A DNA stretch of 6,179 bases from an uncultured Clostridia bacterium (GCA_904501865.1 CAJGCF010000076.1:1-6179), one strand, 5' to 3'. Counted from the first letter of the stretch, positions 1 to 5,164 are shown. Program-made: numbers and translations. Notes: a model not told the origin generated them from the sequence alone.

Positions 1-39
1 ACTCGCAACGAGAAAGCAAAGCTTTCGAAGTAAGTGCAC
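1..39. repeat. Probable 3' tail of a third multi-hairpin repeat copy, cut by the window edge
   Basis: The first bases read ACTCGCAACGAG, then a hairpin (GAAAGC 12-17, loop AAA, GCTTTC 21-26), then GAAGTAAGTGCAC. This matches the layout of the end of the complete copies, where ACTCCACGAG (144-153) or ACCGAG (324-329) precedes the last hairpin and TTACGGTG follows it. The hairpin arms differ in sequence from both full copies but still pair. The following CGCCTTACGG block is poorly conserved, so the assignment as a copy is an inference. It implies that the array continues to the left. Confidence 0.4.
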
Positions 40-190
40 CTTCAGGGACGTCGCTCCAGAGACTGTTTGCTTCGCAAAAGGCTTCGCAAACCTGTCGCTC
101 TCGCGACCCGGGTTCTGAGTCCTACGTTCGCCGCAAGCGGCTCACTCCACGAGTTTTGCTCACGCAAAACTTCGCCTTACGGTGACCACC
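34..190. repeat. Multi-hairpin repeat, copy 1
   Basis: This non-coding repeat carries four successive hairpins between conserved linkers. It opens with GTGCACC and CTTCAGGGACGTC (40-52). Hairpin 1 is GTTTGC (65-70)/GCAAAC (86-91), enlarged by a 12-bp tandem duplication containing GCTTCGCAAA twice (69-78 and 81-90). Hairpin 2 is GTCGC (94-98)/GCGAC (103-107). Hairpin 3 is GCCG-CAAG-CGGC (130-141). Hairpin 4 is GTTTTGC (153-159)/GCAAAAC (164-170). It closes with CGCCTTACGGTG (173-184), and CACC (37-40) can pair with GGTG (181-184). A seven-T run lies at 204-210, just after it, possibly ending a transcript. I do not recognise the family. A structured RNA or a mobile palindromic element are both possible. 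Confidence 0.75.
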
Positions 191-220
191 AAGATTTGAA
201 TGGTTTTTTTGTATATTTTG

Positions 221-359
221 TGGTGCGTCTTCAGGGACGTCTCCCCGAGACTGTTTGCTTCGCAAACCTGTCGCTGACGCGACCCGGGTTCAGAGTCTTA
301 CGTAAATCGCAAGCGATTTACTGACCGAGTTTGCAAGCAAACCTCGCCTTACGGTGCAC
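221..359. repeat. Multi-hairpin repeat, copy 2
   Basis: This copy lies 189 bp after copy 1, measured between the shared CTTCAGGGACGTC blocks (40-52 and 229-241), and has the same four-hairpin plan. Hairpin 1 is GTTTGC (253-258)/GCAAAC (262-267). Hairpin 2 is GTCGC (270-274)/GCGAC (279-283). Hairpin 3 is TAAATCG-CAAG-CGATTTA (303-320). Hairpin 4 is GTTTG-CAAG-CAAAC (329-342). It ends CGCCTTACGGTGCAC (345-359), and GTGC (223-226) can pair with GCAC (356-359). Linkers ACCCGGGTTC and GAGTC-TACG are kept between the copies. Hairpins 3 and 4 have different arm sequences and lengths yet remain perfectly paired, which favours selection on structure. The strand of function is unknown. Confidence 0.75.
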
Positions 360-406
360 TATAAATCAAAGGACCGTGTCATTGACACGGTCCTTTGATT
401 TATAGT
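358..406. terminator. Perfect 23-bp inverted repeat, possible bidirectional terminator
   Basis: The arms 358-380 and 384-406 are exact reverse complements, separated by the loop ATT (381-383). The GC-rich core is GGACCGTGTC/GACACGGTCC, and the outer stem is A-rich on the left (AAATCAAA) and T-rich on the right (TTTGATTT). That gives a stem with a T-rich side on either strand, as in bidirectional terminators. There is no clean T-run beyond the stem, so termination is inferred. It overlaps the last two bases of repeat copy 2 and may belong to that element. Confidence 0.55.
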
Positions 407-577
407 TCATTTCTACACGACTCACAACTCGCTCCGGTCGCTTGTGATTGGATTCGTCGACCTTAAAATGTTCACATTGCAGGTGAATTTGTCTGGCATG
501 TGAGAATTTTATCTGCGGCAGATGCGGATATTTGCCACAAAAAACCGTGTGAGTTCAATTCTTTTCGGCTATAGTAA
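407..577. other. Intergenic stretch without recognised genes
   Basis: I find no coding sequence with a start and ribosome binding site here. Small dyads are present: TCACAA (422-427)/TTGTGA (442-447), TTCAC (471-475)/GTGAA (483-487), and ATCTG-CGG-CAGAT (511-523). None has the form of a terminator or an operator I recognise. The stretch separates the repeat array from the regulator promoter. Confidence 0.5.
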
Positions 578-606
578 TTGACATATGGCTCAATGTATTA
601 TATAAT
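578..606 (+). promoter_or_regulatory. Consensus sigma-A-type promoter of the XRE regulator
   Basis: The -35 box TTGACA (578-583) and the -10 box TATAAT (601-606) match the consensus exactly, with a 17-bp spacer. Transcription would begin near 613, giving a leader of about 35 nt. Two near-identical 12-mers, ATATGGCTCAAT (583-594) and ATATGGCATAAT (609-620), sit in the spacer and over the expected start site. These are the places where an autorepressor would bind. Confidence 0.85.
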
Positions 607-647
607 GAATATGGCATAATTATTTGAATTGGATCAGGGGGGCTTAT

Positions 648-1253
648 ATGCAATTTAATGAGAAGCTTCAGAAATTAAGAAAGCAAAAGGGGCTTACGCA
701 GGAAGAACTTGCGGCGGTTCTTTATGTGTCCCGAACCGCTATCTCAAAGTGGGAGTCGGGCAGAGGATATCCCAATATAGACTCATTAAAGGCTATTGCA
801 AAATTCTTTTCCGTGACGGTTGACGAGCTTCTTTCTACCGACGAGGCTTTGACTATAGCTGAAGAAAATCAAAAACGGATAGAGAATCATCTTCGTGATC
901 TGATTTATGGATTTTTGGATTCGAGTATGGCAATGTTGCTTTTTTTGCCATTTTTTGCTACAAAAATAGCAGATGTCATCAGTGAAGTCTCACTTTTAGC
1001 ACTAACTGGTGTTCAGCCGTATTTAAAAACTGCGTATCTCATCGTTGTAATCTTGATGGTCATTGTGGGAGTTGTGACGCTTGGACTGCAAAATTGTCAA
1101 GCGATGGCTTGGGTGAAAAGCAAAACTACAATTTCGTTGGCAGTCGGTGTCGGCTCGGTATTACTTTTTATGATAAGCTCACAGCCGTATGCCGCGGTGT
1201 TTTCCTTCGTATTATTGGCAATCAAGTCATTGGTGCTTATAAACCGTCAATGA
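648..1253 (+). CDS. Membrane-anchored XRE-family transcriptional regulator
   Basis: This 201-residue protein joins an N-terminal Cro/C1-type helix-turn-helix to a hydrophobic C-terminal half. The HTH spans about residues 3-62, with the recognition region LTQEELAAVLYVSRTAISKW at 16-35 and the family hallmarks KWESGRGYPN and VDELL. A short charged linker (64-85) follows. Hydrophobic segments near 93-111, 125-147, 161-178 and 182-199 suggest four membrane helices. The ATG at 648 is chosen because AGGGGGG (636-642) lies 5 nt upstream. An in-frame TTG at 624 would lie upstream of that site and is unlikely. The protein probably senses a membrane signal and binds DNA directly. Its target is unknown, and autoregulation is suggested by repeats at its promoter. 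Isoleucine codons are balanced here (by hand 6 ATA, 4 ATT, 5 ATC), unlike the genes from 2060 on. The HTH is near certain. The function of the membrane half is not known. Confidence 0.92.
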   Translation: MQFNEKLQKLRKQKGLTQEELAAVLYVSRTAISKWESGRGYPNIDSLKAIAKFFSVTVDELLSTDEALTIAEENQKRIENHLRDLIYGFLDSSMAMLLFLPFFATKIADVISEVSLLALTGVQPYLKTAYLIVVILMVIVGVVTLGLQNCQAMAWVKSKTTISLAVGVGSVLLFMISSQPYAAVFSFVLLAIKSLVLINRQ

Positions 1254-1265
1254 TACTAAACGTAT

Positions 1266-1300
1266 CAAGGGTGTGACGCCTTGTTTCTTGAACTCTTTTT
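1266..1300 (+). terminator. Weak terminator-like hairpin after the XRE gene
   Basis: CAAGG (1266-1270) pairs with CCTTG (1279-1283) around an 8-nt loop, and the following bases are T-rich (TTTCTTG, then six Ts at 1296-1301). The stem is only 5 bp and the T-run is displaced, so termination would be partial at best. The T-rich part overlaps the next promoter. Confidence 0.3.
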
Positions 1301-1317
1301 TGCCTTTTGATAAAATG
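1288..1317 (+). promoter_or_regulatory. Likely promoter of the PAP2 gene
   Basis: TTGAAC (1288-1293) and TAAAAT (1312-1317) are separated by 18 bp. This would start transcription near 1324, about 38 nt before the ATG at 1362. It may serve 1362-4056 as one unit, because no convincing terminator is seen between those genes. Confidence 0.55.
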
Positions 1318-1361
1318 TATTCTGGCGAGAGCCAATACACAAAAGAGAGGTATAAAAGACA

Positions 1362-2000
1362 ATGAAAAAAAGAAATCAGGTAAGAGTGTGCGTTGCGGTC
1401 GTATTGCTCATTGGGTTTGTGCTATGGACGTTTTTAGTGCGTTTTATTCACACTCGACCGATAGGTCCGCAAGGGTCGGTAGTTGGTTTTGCGACGCTGA
1501 ACGAATACGTCCACAGCTTAACGGGTGTGAATATGCTCTTATACACCGTTACCGATTGGCTTGGGCTCGTGCCTATCGGCGTTGCATTTGGATTTGCAGT
1601 TCTCGGACTTATACAGTGGATAAAAAGAAAAAGCTTCTTTAAAGTGGATAGAAGCATACTCGCGCTTGGCGGATTTTATATCGCCGTTATGGCGGTATAT
1701 GCTCTTTTTGAATTTATTGTTATCAATTACAGACCTGTGCTTATCAACGGATATTTGGAGGCATCATACCCGTCATCGACTACTATGCTCGTAATGTGCG
1801 TGATGCCCACGGCAATTATGCAGTTGAACACCCGTATAAAAAACAGAGCGTTCAGGTGTTGTGCGGCAGTTGCATTCTCTTTGTTCATTGCTTTTATGGT
1901 CATAGGCAGACTTGTGTCAGGTGTACATTGGGTCACCGATATTATCGGCGGTGCGCTTATCAGCGCCGCTCTCGTAATGACATACAAGGTCATTTCCTAG
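1362..2000 (+). CDS. PAP2-family membrane phosphatase-like protein with altered catalytic motifs
   Basis: This 212-residue protein has about six hydrophobic segments (near 8-28, 68-86, 100-121, 140-157, 165-182, 191-209), as expected for membrane phosphatidic acid phosphatase or undecaprenyl-pyrophosphatase relatives. Family motifs appear in order. NYRP (R124, P125) is motif 1, but no lysine sits at the usual position before it (E117 is there). YPSST (137-140) is motif 2, with Thr in place of the His of PSGH. GRLVSGVHWVTD (R183, H189, D193) is an intact motif 3 carrying the nucleophilic His. Activity on a lipid phosphate is therefore plausible but not assured. The start ATG follows AGAGAGG (1344-1350) by 11 nt, slightly long. 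The next gene starts 59 bp downstream, so they may share a transcript. Isoleucine codons are balanced (6 ATA, 7 ATT, 6 ATC). The fold is confident. The substrate is unknown. Confidence 0.88.
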   Translation: MKKRNQVRVCVAVVLLIGFVLWTFLVRFIHTRPIGPQGSVVGFATLNEYVHSLTGVNMLLYTVTDWLGLVPIGVAFGFAVLGLIQWIKRKSFFKVDRSILALGGFYIAVMAVYALFEFIVINYRPVLINGYLEASYPSSTTMLVMCVMPTAIMQLNTRIKNRAFRCCAAVAFSLFIAFMVIGRLVSGVHWVTDIIGGALISAALVMTYKVIS

Positions 2001-2059
2001 ACAAAAATATGTTTTTCGTATAATTTAAAACTGCAGTTTACCCTGAAAGGAGAGAAAAT

Positions 2060-2863
2060 ATGTATTCTCGTGTGTCCTTGGATACTGTTTGCGCTGCTTT
2101 GGCGTACGCTATGGGGATAGAGGCTCCAGAAAATGCCGCGTCGCCGTCAGAGGCGCTTTGCCATTATATTGATTCGGCACTCTTTGGCAGGCGCGCTGCG
2201 CGTGTATTTATGTACAATCCCGACGCTATTGCCGAGTGGATATATCACAAGCACGCGGAGCTCTTTTCTTGTCTTGTGAGCGAGGATATGCTTGAGCTTC
2301 CGCTCGCGACAGTGATGCCGTCGGTGACTCCCGTATGCTTCGGCACTATGTACACGGGTGCGCAACCCTCCGTGCACGGCATACGCTCTTATACAAAGCC
2401 CGTTATAGCTATAGACACGCTTTTCGACGCTATGATACGCGCAGGCAAGAGACCTGCTATTATTTCAACGTCGGGAGACAGTATGTCAAAGATATATCTT
2501 GATAGGGATATGGACTATTTCTTCTACGACACGATAGACGAGGTCAACGCAAAGGCGGCGGAGCTGATAGCGGCTGACGAGCACGATTTTATAGCCGTAT
2601 ATAACGGCAATTATGACTCGACTATGCACAAGACGGGAACTGAGAGCAAGCAGGCTATCGAGGCACTGCGGGCCAACGTGAAGGCTTTTTGCGACTTCCG
2701 CACATTGATAGACGATGCGTGGGGCGCTCACGACACGCTCATAGGATTTGCTATGGATCACGGCTGTCACGACATCGACGGCGGTTGCGGCTCGCACGGG
2801 CTTGATATGGACGAGGATATAGACATTGTTCATCTGTATTTGGCAAGACCTGCGAAGAACTGA
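2060..2863 (+). CDS. Cytosolic alkaline-phosphatase-superfamily hydrolase (type I phosphodiesterase/nucleotide pyrophosphatase-like)
   Basis: This 267-residue protein lacks a signal peptide or membrane segment. The superfamily metal and nucleophile positions can be traced in order. YNPDAI gives D55. MPSVTPVCFGTMYTGAQPS gives Thr90 as the likely nucleophile, followed by the typical TG-x2-P-x2-HG pattern (99-107). NYDSTMHKTG gives D186 and H190. AMDHGCH gives D233 and H234, and GSHGLD gives H246. That is a complete two-metal set, so the enzyme should be active on a phosphomonoester, phosphodiester or similar substrate, which I cannot name. AAAGGAG (2046-2052) lies 7 nt before the ATG. A TATAAT (2019-2024) precedes it, but without a good -35. 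The M20 gene follows after 41 bp, suggesting co-transcription and a shared pathway. ATA is the main isoleucine codon (13 of 20 by hand). Confidence 0.88.
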   Translation: MYSRVSLDTVCAALAYAMGIEAPENAASPSEALCHYIDSALFGRRAARVFMYNPDAIAEWIYHKHAELFSCLVSEDMLELPLATVMPSVTPVCFGTMYTGAQPSVHGIRSYTKPVIAIDTLFDAMIRAGKRPAIISTSGDSMSKIYLDRDMDYFFYDTIDEVNAKAAELIAADEHDFIAVYNGNYDSTMHKTGTESKQAIEALRANVKAFCDFRTLIDDAWGAHDTLIGFAMDHGCHDIDGGCGSHGLDMDEDIDIVHLYLARPAKN

Positions 2864-2871
2864 TATCACAG

Positions 2872-2904
2872 AAAGGAATCTCCCGCACGCGCGGGAAGGC
2901 TGAA
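2872..2904 (+). promoter_or_regulatory. Ribosome binding region of the M20 gene containing a GC-rich hairpin
   Basis: A good Shine-Dalgarno sequence, AAAGGA (2872-2877), lies 27 nt before the ATG at 2905, too far for direct use. Between them TCCCGC (2881-2886) pairs with GCGGGA (2891-2896) around ACGC. Folding this 16-nt hairpin brings AAAGGA to an effective 11 nt from the start. A weaker site, GGAAGG (2894-2899), partly lies in the stem and is 5 nt from the ATG. Which site is used cannot be decided by reading. Confidence 0.5.
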
Positions 2905-4056
2905 ATGGAAAACTCAAGGCTTTTTGACGTAATAGACACGCTTTACAAGGACTATATTTCCGTCTGGGAGGACGTATGCAATATAGAGAGTCCAACCTCA
3001 TACAAGGCGGGCGTTGACGCGGTCGGTCAGTATTTTGCCGATATGGCGCTCCAAAAAGGGTGGAAGGTAGAGATATTTGAGCAGGAGGTGTCGGGTGACG
3101 TGGTCTCAATCACTCTCAATCCCGACGTGTCTGCTCCCCCCGTAACTCTTTCGGGGCATATAGACACGGTTCACCCTCTCGCAAGCTTTGGCAGTCCCGC
3201 AGCGCGCGTTGACGGAGAGCGCATATACGGCCCCGGCACCTGCGACTGCAAGGGCGGAGTAGTGGCGGGATTTATGGCTATGGACGCTCTTGAAAGATGC
3301 GGCTTTGATTCCCGCCCCGTGCGCCTGATACTTCAGAGTGATGAGGAGGTAGGCAGTGAGCAGAGCGGTAAGGCTACTATAAATCATATTTGCGAGAGCT
3401 CGCGAGACTCCGTGGCGTTTCTCAATCTGGAGGGGCACACGCGCGGCGAGGCTTGTCTTATCCGCAAGGGTATTGCCACGTTTGAGTTTACCGTTTGCGG
3501 ACGCGAGGCTCATTCCTCAAGATGCGCAGAGGAGGGAGCTAATGCCATAGCCGAGGCGGCGCACAAAATAATAGAGCTTGAAAAGTTCAAGGAGCCTCTT
3601 GGTATCACCTGCAACTGCGGCGTTATAAGTGGAGGCAGTGTGCCTAATACCGTTCCCGCGCTCTGTTGCTTTAAGGCGAACTTCCGCTTTGCTACGCACG
3701 AGCAGCTTGATTACATTCTTGATTACGTAGAGAGAGTGGCTAAAACCACGCACGTGGAGGGCTGTACCTGTAAGGTCGAGCAGGTTTCAAGCAGGCTGCC
3801 TATGCAATACACGCAGAAAAACGCAGAGTTGCTTGACAGAATGAACCAAATATTTTCCGCTTGCGGACTGCCGATTCTCCGCGCTGCAAGGCGCTCGGGC
3901 GGCTCTGACGCCGCCGAGGTGACGTCATTCGGTATTCCTTGTGTGGATTCTATCGGTGTTACGGGCGACGCGATACACTCACCGCGCGAGAGCGCAGAGC
4001 TCGTCTCACTGCTCGAATCGGCGCGAAGAATAGCCGCCGTTGCTTACTACATTTGA
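2905..4056 (+). CDS. M20-family metallopeptidase / amidohydrolase (ArgE/DapE/CPG2-like)
   Basis: This 383-residue cytosolic enzyme is full length for the family and keeps every catalytic landmark of two-zinc M20 hydrolases. SGHIDTVHP gives zinc ligand H85 and D87. GPGTCDCKGG gives bridging D114. SDEEVGS gives general base E147 and ligand E148. LEGH gives E176. AIHSPRE gives H358. The inserted dimerisation domain, about residues 185-295, begins KGIATFEFTVCGREAHSS and contains the conserved H203. These enzymes cleave peptide or N-acyl amide bonds (dipeptides, acetylated or succinylated amino acids, folyl-glutamates). The sequence alone does not fix the substrate. Unusually many cysteines are present, including one inside the GPGTCDCKGG motif. 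It follows the phosphatase gene by 41 bp and probably shares its transcript. ATA is the main isoleucine codon (about 14 of 25). No clear terminator follows. Confidence 0.93.
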   Translation: MENSRLFDVIDTLYKDYISVWEDVCNIESPTSYKAGVDAVGQYFADMALQKGWKVEIFEQEVSGDVVSITLNPDVSAPPVTLSGHIDTVHPLASFGSPAARVDGERIYGPGTCDCKGGVVAGFMAMDALERCGFDSRPVRLILQSDEEVGSEQSGKATINHICESSRDSVAFLNLEGHTRGEACLIRKGIATFEFTVCGREAHSSRCAEEGANAIAEAAHKIIELEKFKEPLGITCNCGVISGGSVPNTVPALCCFKANFRFATHEQLDYILDYVERVAKTTHVEGCTCKVEQVSSRLPMQYTQKNAELLDRMNQIFSACGLPILRAARRSGGSDAAEVTSFGIPCVDSIGVTGDAIHSPRESAELVSLLESARRIAAVAYYI

Positions 4057-4108
4057 TAAAAATATGCGTATTGCTCCGTTATCTTCCGCCTCTGCCTTAT
4101 ATTGTGCC

Positions 4109-4137
4109 TTGAAGTTCTTATCCAAATATGTTATACT
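4109..4137 (+). promoter_or_regulatory. Extended -10 promoter of the LysM-CAP gene
   Basis: TTGAAG (4109-4114) and TATACT (4132-4137) are 17 bp apart, with an extended -10 TGT directly upstream (4129-4131). Transcription would begin near 4144, leaving a leader of about 100 nt before the start codon. Confidence 0.75.
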
Positions 4138-4144
4138 ATATATG

Positions 4145-4177
4145 ATAATGATGCTTTTGTCATTATTAGAAAAGCAT
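4145..4177 (+). promoter_or_regulatory. Leader with two mutually exclusive hairpins
   Basis: ATAATGA (4145-4151) can pair with TCATTAT (4160-4166). Alternatively ATGCTTTT (4151-4158) can pair with AAAAGCAT (4170-4177), which uses the loop of the first hairpin. Both lie at the 5' end of the predicted transcript. A regulatory or mRNA-stability role is possible. Neither hairpin is followed by a U-tract, and no known riboswitch is recognised. Confidence 0.35.
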
Positions 4178-4244
4178 AGAAGGGGGATAGGATAAGGCAG
4201 AGACGCTTGCGTTATGCAAAAATAGAAAACGGAGGTAATTTATT

Positions 4245-4850
4245 TTGAAAAAGTTATTGTTTATAATTGCGGTCGTCACGCTTATGGCGACATTTGCGCT
4301 CTCGGTGGCGGCGGCAACCACGCACACGGTAGTCAAGGGAGACAGTATGTGGAAGATAGCCGTCAAGTATGAGGTGGGACTCAGTGAGATGAAACGGGCA
4401 AATCCGCAGATATCAAATCCCGACCTTATATATCCCGGGCAGGTGCTCAATATACCCTTGACCGACAGCTCGGTCTTGGCGTATGAAAAGGAGGTCGTAA
4501 GGCTTGTCAACGAGGAAAGAGTTAAGAACGGTCTGCGTGAGCTTACATACGATTGGGAGCTTAGCCGTGTAGCGCGCATAAAATCTCAGGATATGAGAGA
4601 TAACAGATATTTCTCACACACAAGCCCCACGTATGGTTCGCCCTTCAATATGATGAGGAGCTTTGGTATCACGTACAGGAGCGCGGGCGAGAATATCGCA
4701 AAAGGGCAGGCAACTCCCGCGGCGGTGGTCAACGCGTGGATGAATTCCTCGGGACACCGCGCCAATATACTCTCGCCCTCTTTTACCCACATAGGTGTGG
4801 GATACGTGGCGGACGGCAGATATTGGACGCAGATGTTTATCTCGAAATAA
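4245..4850 (+). CDS. Secreted LysM-CAP (SCP-like) protein
   Basis: This 201-residue exported protein starts at TTG. GGAGG (4231-4235) is 9 nt upstream, and only this start keeps the signal peptide, since the next ATG would remove most of it. Residues 1-24 form the signal (KK, then a hydrophobic core, then AAA before TT), with cleavage likely after A24. A single LysM domain (about 27-71, HTVVKGDSMWKIA to YPGQVLNIP) would bind peptidoglycan. Residues about 80-199 form a CAP/SCP domain of the bacterial YkwD type: LVNEER, YFSHTSP (H125), AGENIA (E149), AWMNSSGHRANIL (H171) and HIGVGY. The protein probably attaches to the cell wall or spore envelope. The enzymatic role of bacterial CAP domains is unsettled. 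It has its own promoter, possibly phase-variable. Its stop codon directly abuts a MITE-like element. Isoleucine codons are mainly ATA (8 of 12). Confidence 0.93.
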   Translation: MKKLLFIIAVVTLMATFALSVAAATTHTVVKGDSMWKIAVKYEVGLSEMKRANPQISNPDLIYPGQVLNIPLTDSSVLAYEKEVVRLVNEERVKNGLRELTYDWELSRVARIKSQDMRDNRYFSHTSPTYGSPFNMMRSFGITYRSAGENIAKGQATPAAVVNAWMNSSGHRANILSPSFTHIGVGYVADGRYWTQMFISK

Positions 4851-5072
4851 GGGGCTGCTTCATTTAGCGCAGAACAAAAGCCACTTTTTCAGGCAAGGAC
4901 AAAAAAACAACTTAAAAATATAGTTTTTGTCTTTCAAATGTCGAAATCCGCCTATTTTTTGGCGGATTTCCCCATTATATGTGGCTTTTTAGCCGCGTTT
5001 TGGCTCTCTGGCGTACCCATGTACGCCTACGAGAACCAAACCACGCCTTCTGCATCTAAATGAGCCAGCCCC
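4851..5072. mobile_element. MITE-like element of 222 bp with imperfect terminal inverted repeats
   Basis: The left end (4851-4873) begins GGGGCTG, then CTTCATTTAG and GCAGA. The right end (5049-5072) carries TCTGC, CTAAATGA and CAGCCCC, giving imperfect terminal inverted repeats of about 23-24 bp. Nested pairings fill the interior: AAAAGCCAC (4876-4884)/GTGGCTTTT (4981-4989), GACAAAAA (4898-4905)/TTTTTGTC (4924-4931), a 10-bp hairpin GAAATCCGCC (4943-4952)/GGCGGATTTC (4961-4970), and GGCGTAC (5010-5016)/GTACGCC (5021-5027) extended outward by TCTC/GAGA and TTTGG/CCAAA. There is no ORF and no clear target-site duplication. It begins immediately after the LysM-CAP stop and may act as that gene's terminator. 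A large structured RNA or terminator is the alternative. Confidence 0.6.
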
Positions 5073-5083
5073 TTTAAAAAATA

Positions 5084-5124
5084 TTGTCGGAGTTAATATT
5101 CAATTTAAAATGAGGTGGTAAAAT
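5084..5124 (+). promoter_or_regulatory. Possible promoter(s) of the lipid kinase gene
   Basis: Two weak options overlap. TTGTCG (5084-5089) with TAAAAT (5106-5111) has a 16-bp spacer. An extended -10, TGG-TAAAAT (5116-5124), lacks a recognisable -35. Either would lie 40-60 bp before the start at 5165. The AT-rich gap between the MITE-like element and the gene suits a promoter, but the exact one is uncertain. Confidence 0.4.
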
Positions 5125-5164
5125 ATCCTTTGTAAGACAAATTTGTTATGGACGGAGGCTCTTT

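Larger units (their letters stand above)
4087..4205. repeat. 13/14-bp inverted repeat flanking a promoter (candidate invertible switch)
   Basis: CGCCTCTGCCTTAT (4087-4100) and ATAAGGCAGAGACG (4192-4205) are reverse complements except for one mismatch (4089 against 4203), with 11 contiguous matches. They enclose 91 bp containing the promoter of the LysM-CAP gene, while that gene's ribosome binding site lies outside. This is the geometry of phase-variable promoters. In the present orientation the promoter points at the gene (ON). No recombinase is visible in the window, so inversion is a hypothesis. Confidence 0.45.

Noticed and set aside
108..122. CCCGGGTTC-GAGTC resembling a tRNA T-arm
   Set aside because: No acceptor, D or anticodon arms can be placed around it, and the surrounding hairpins do not fit a tRNA cloverleaf.
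34..324. Open reading frame of 96 codons across the left repeats
   Set aside because: It lies entirely within the hairpin repeats, has a GTG start without a ribosome binding site, and its translation simply mirrors the repeats.
1..360. CRISPR array or integron attC sites
   Set aside because: The repeats are long, few and full of inner hairpins with no regular spacers, and there are no cassette ORFs, integrase or attC core sites.
624..647. Upstream TTG start for the XRE gene
   Set aside because: The strong AGGGGGG site lies between this TTG and the ATG at 648, and the domain begins right after the ATG.
2019..2024. TATAAT before the AP-superfamily gene as a separate promoter
   Set aside because: There is no acceptable -35 at 16-18 bp (TAGACA at 1998-2003 gives only 15 bp) and no extended -10, so it is noted but not called.
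2486..3109. Minus-strand open frame of 207 codons
   Set aside because: It is antisense to the well-supported hydrolase and M20 genes, spans their junction, and has no recognisable domain.
4214..4225. Three-codon mini-ORF (ATG CAA AAA TAG) as a leader peptide
   Set aside because: It has no ribosome binding site at a workable distance and no attenuator structure coupled to it.
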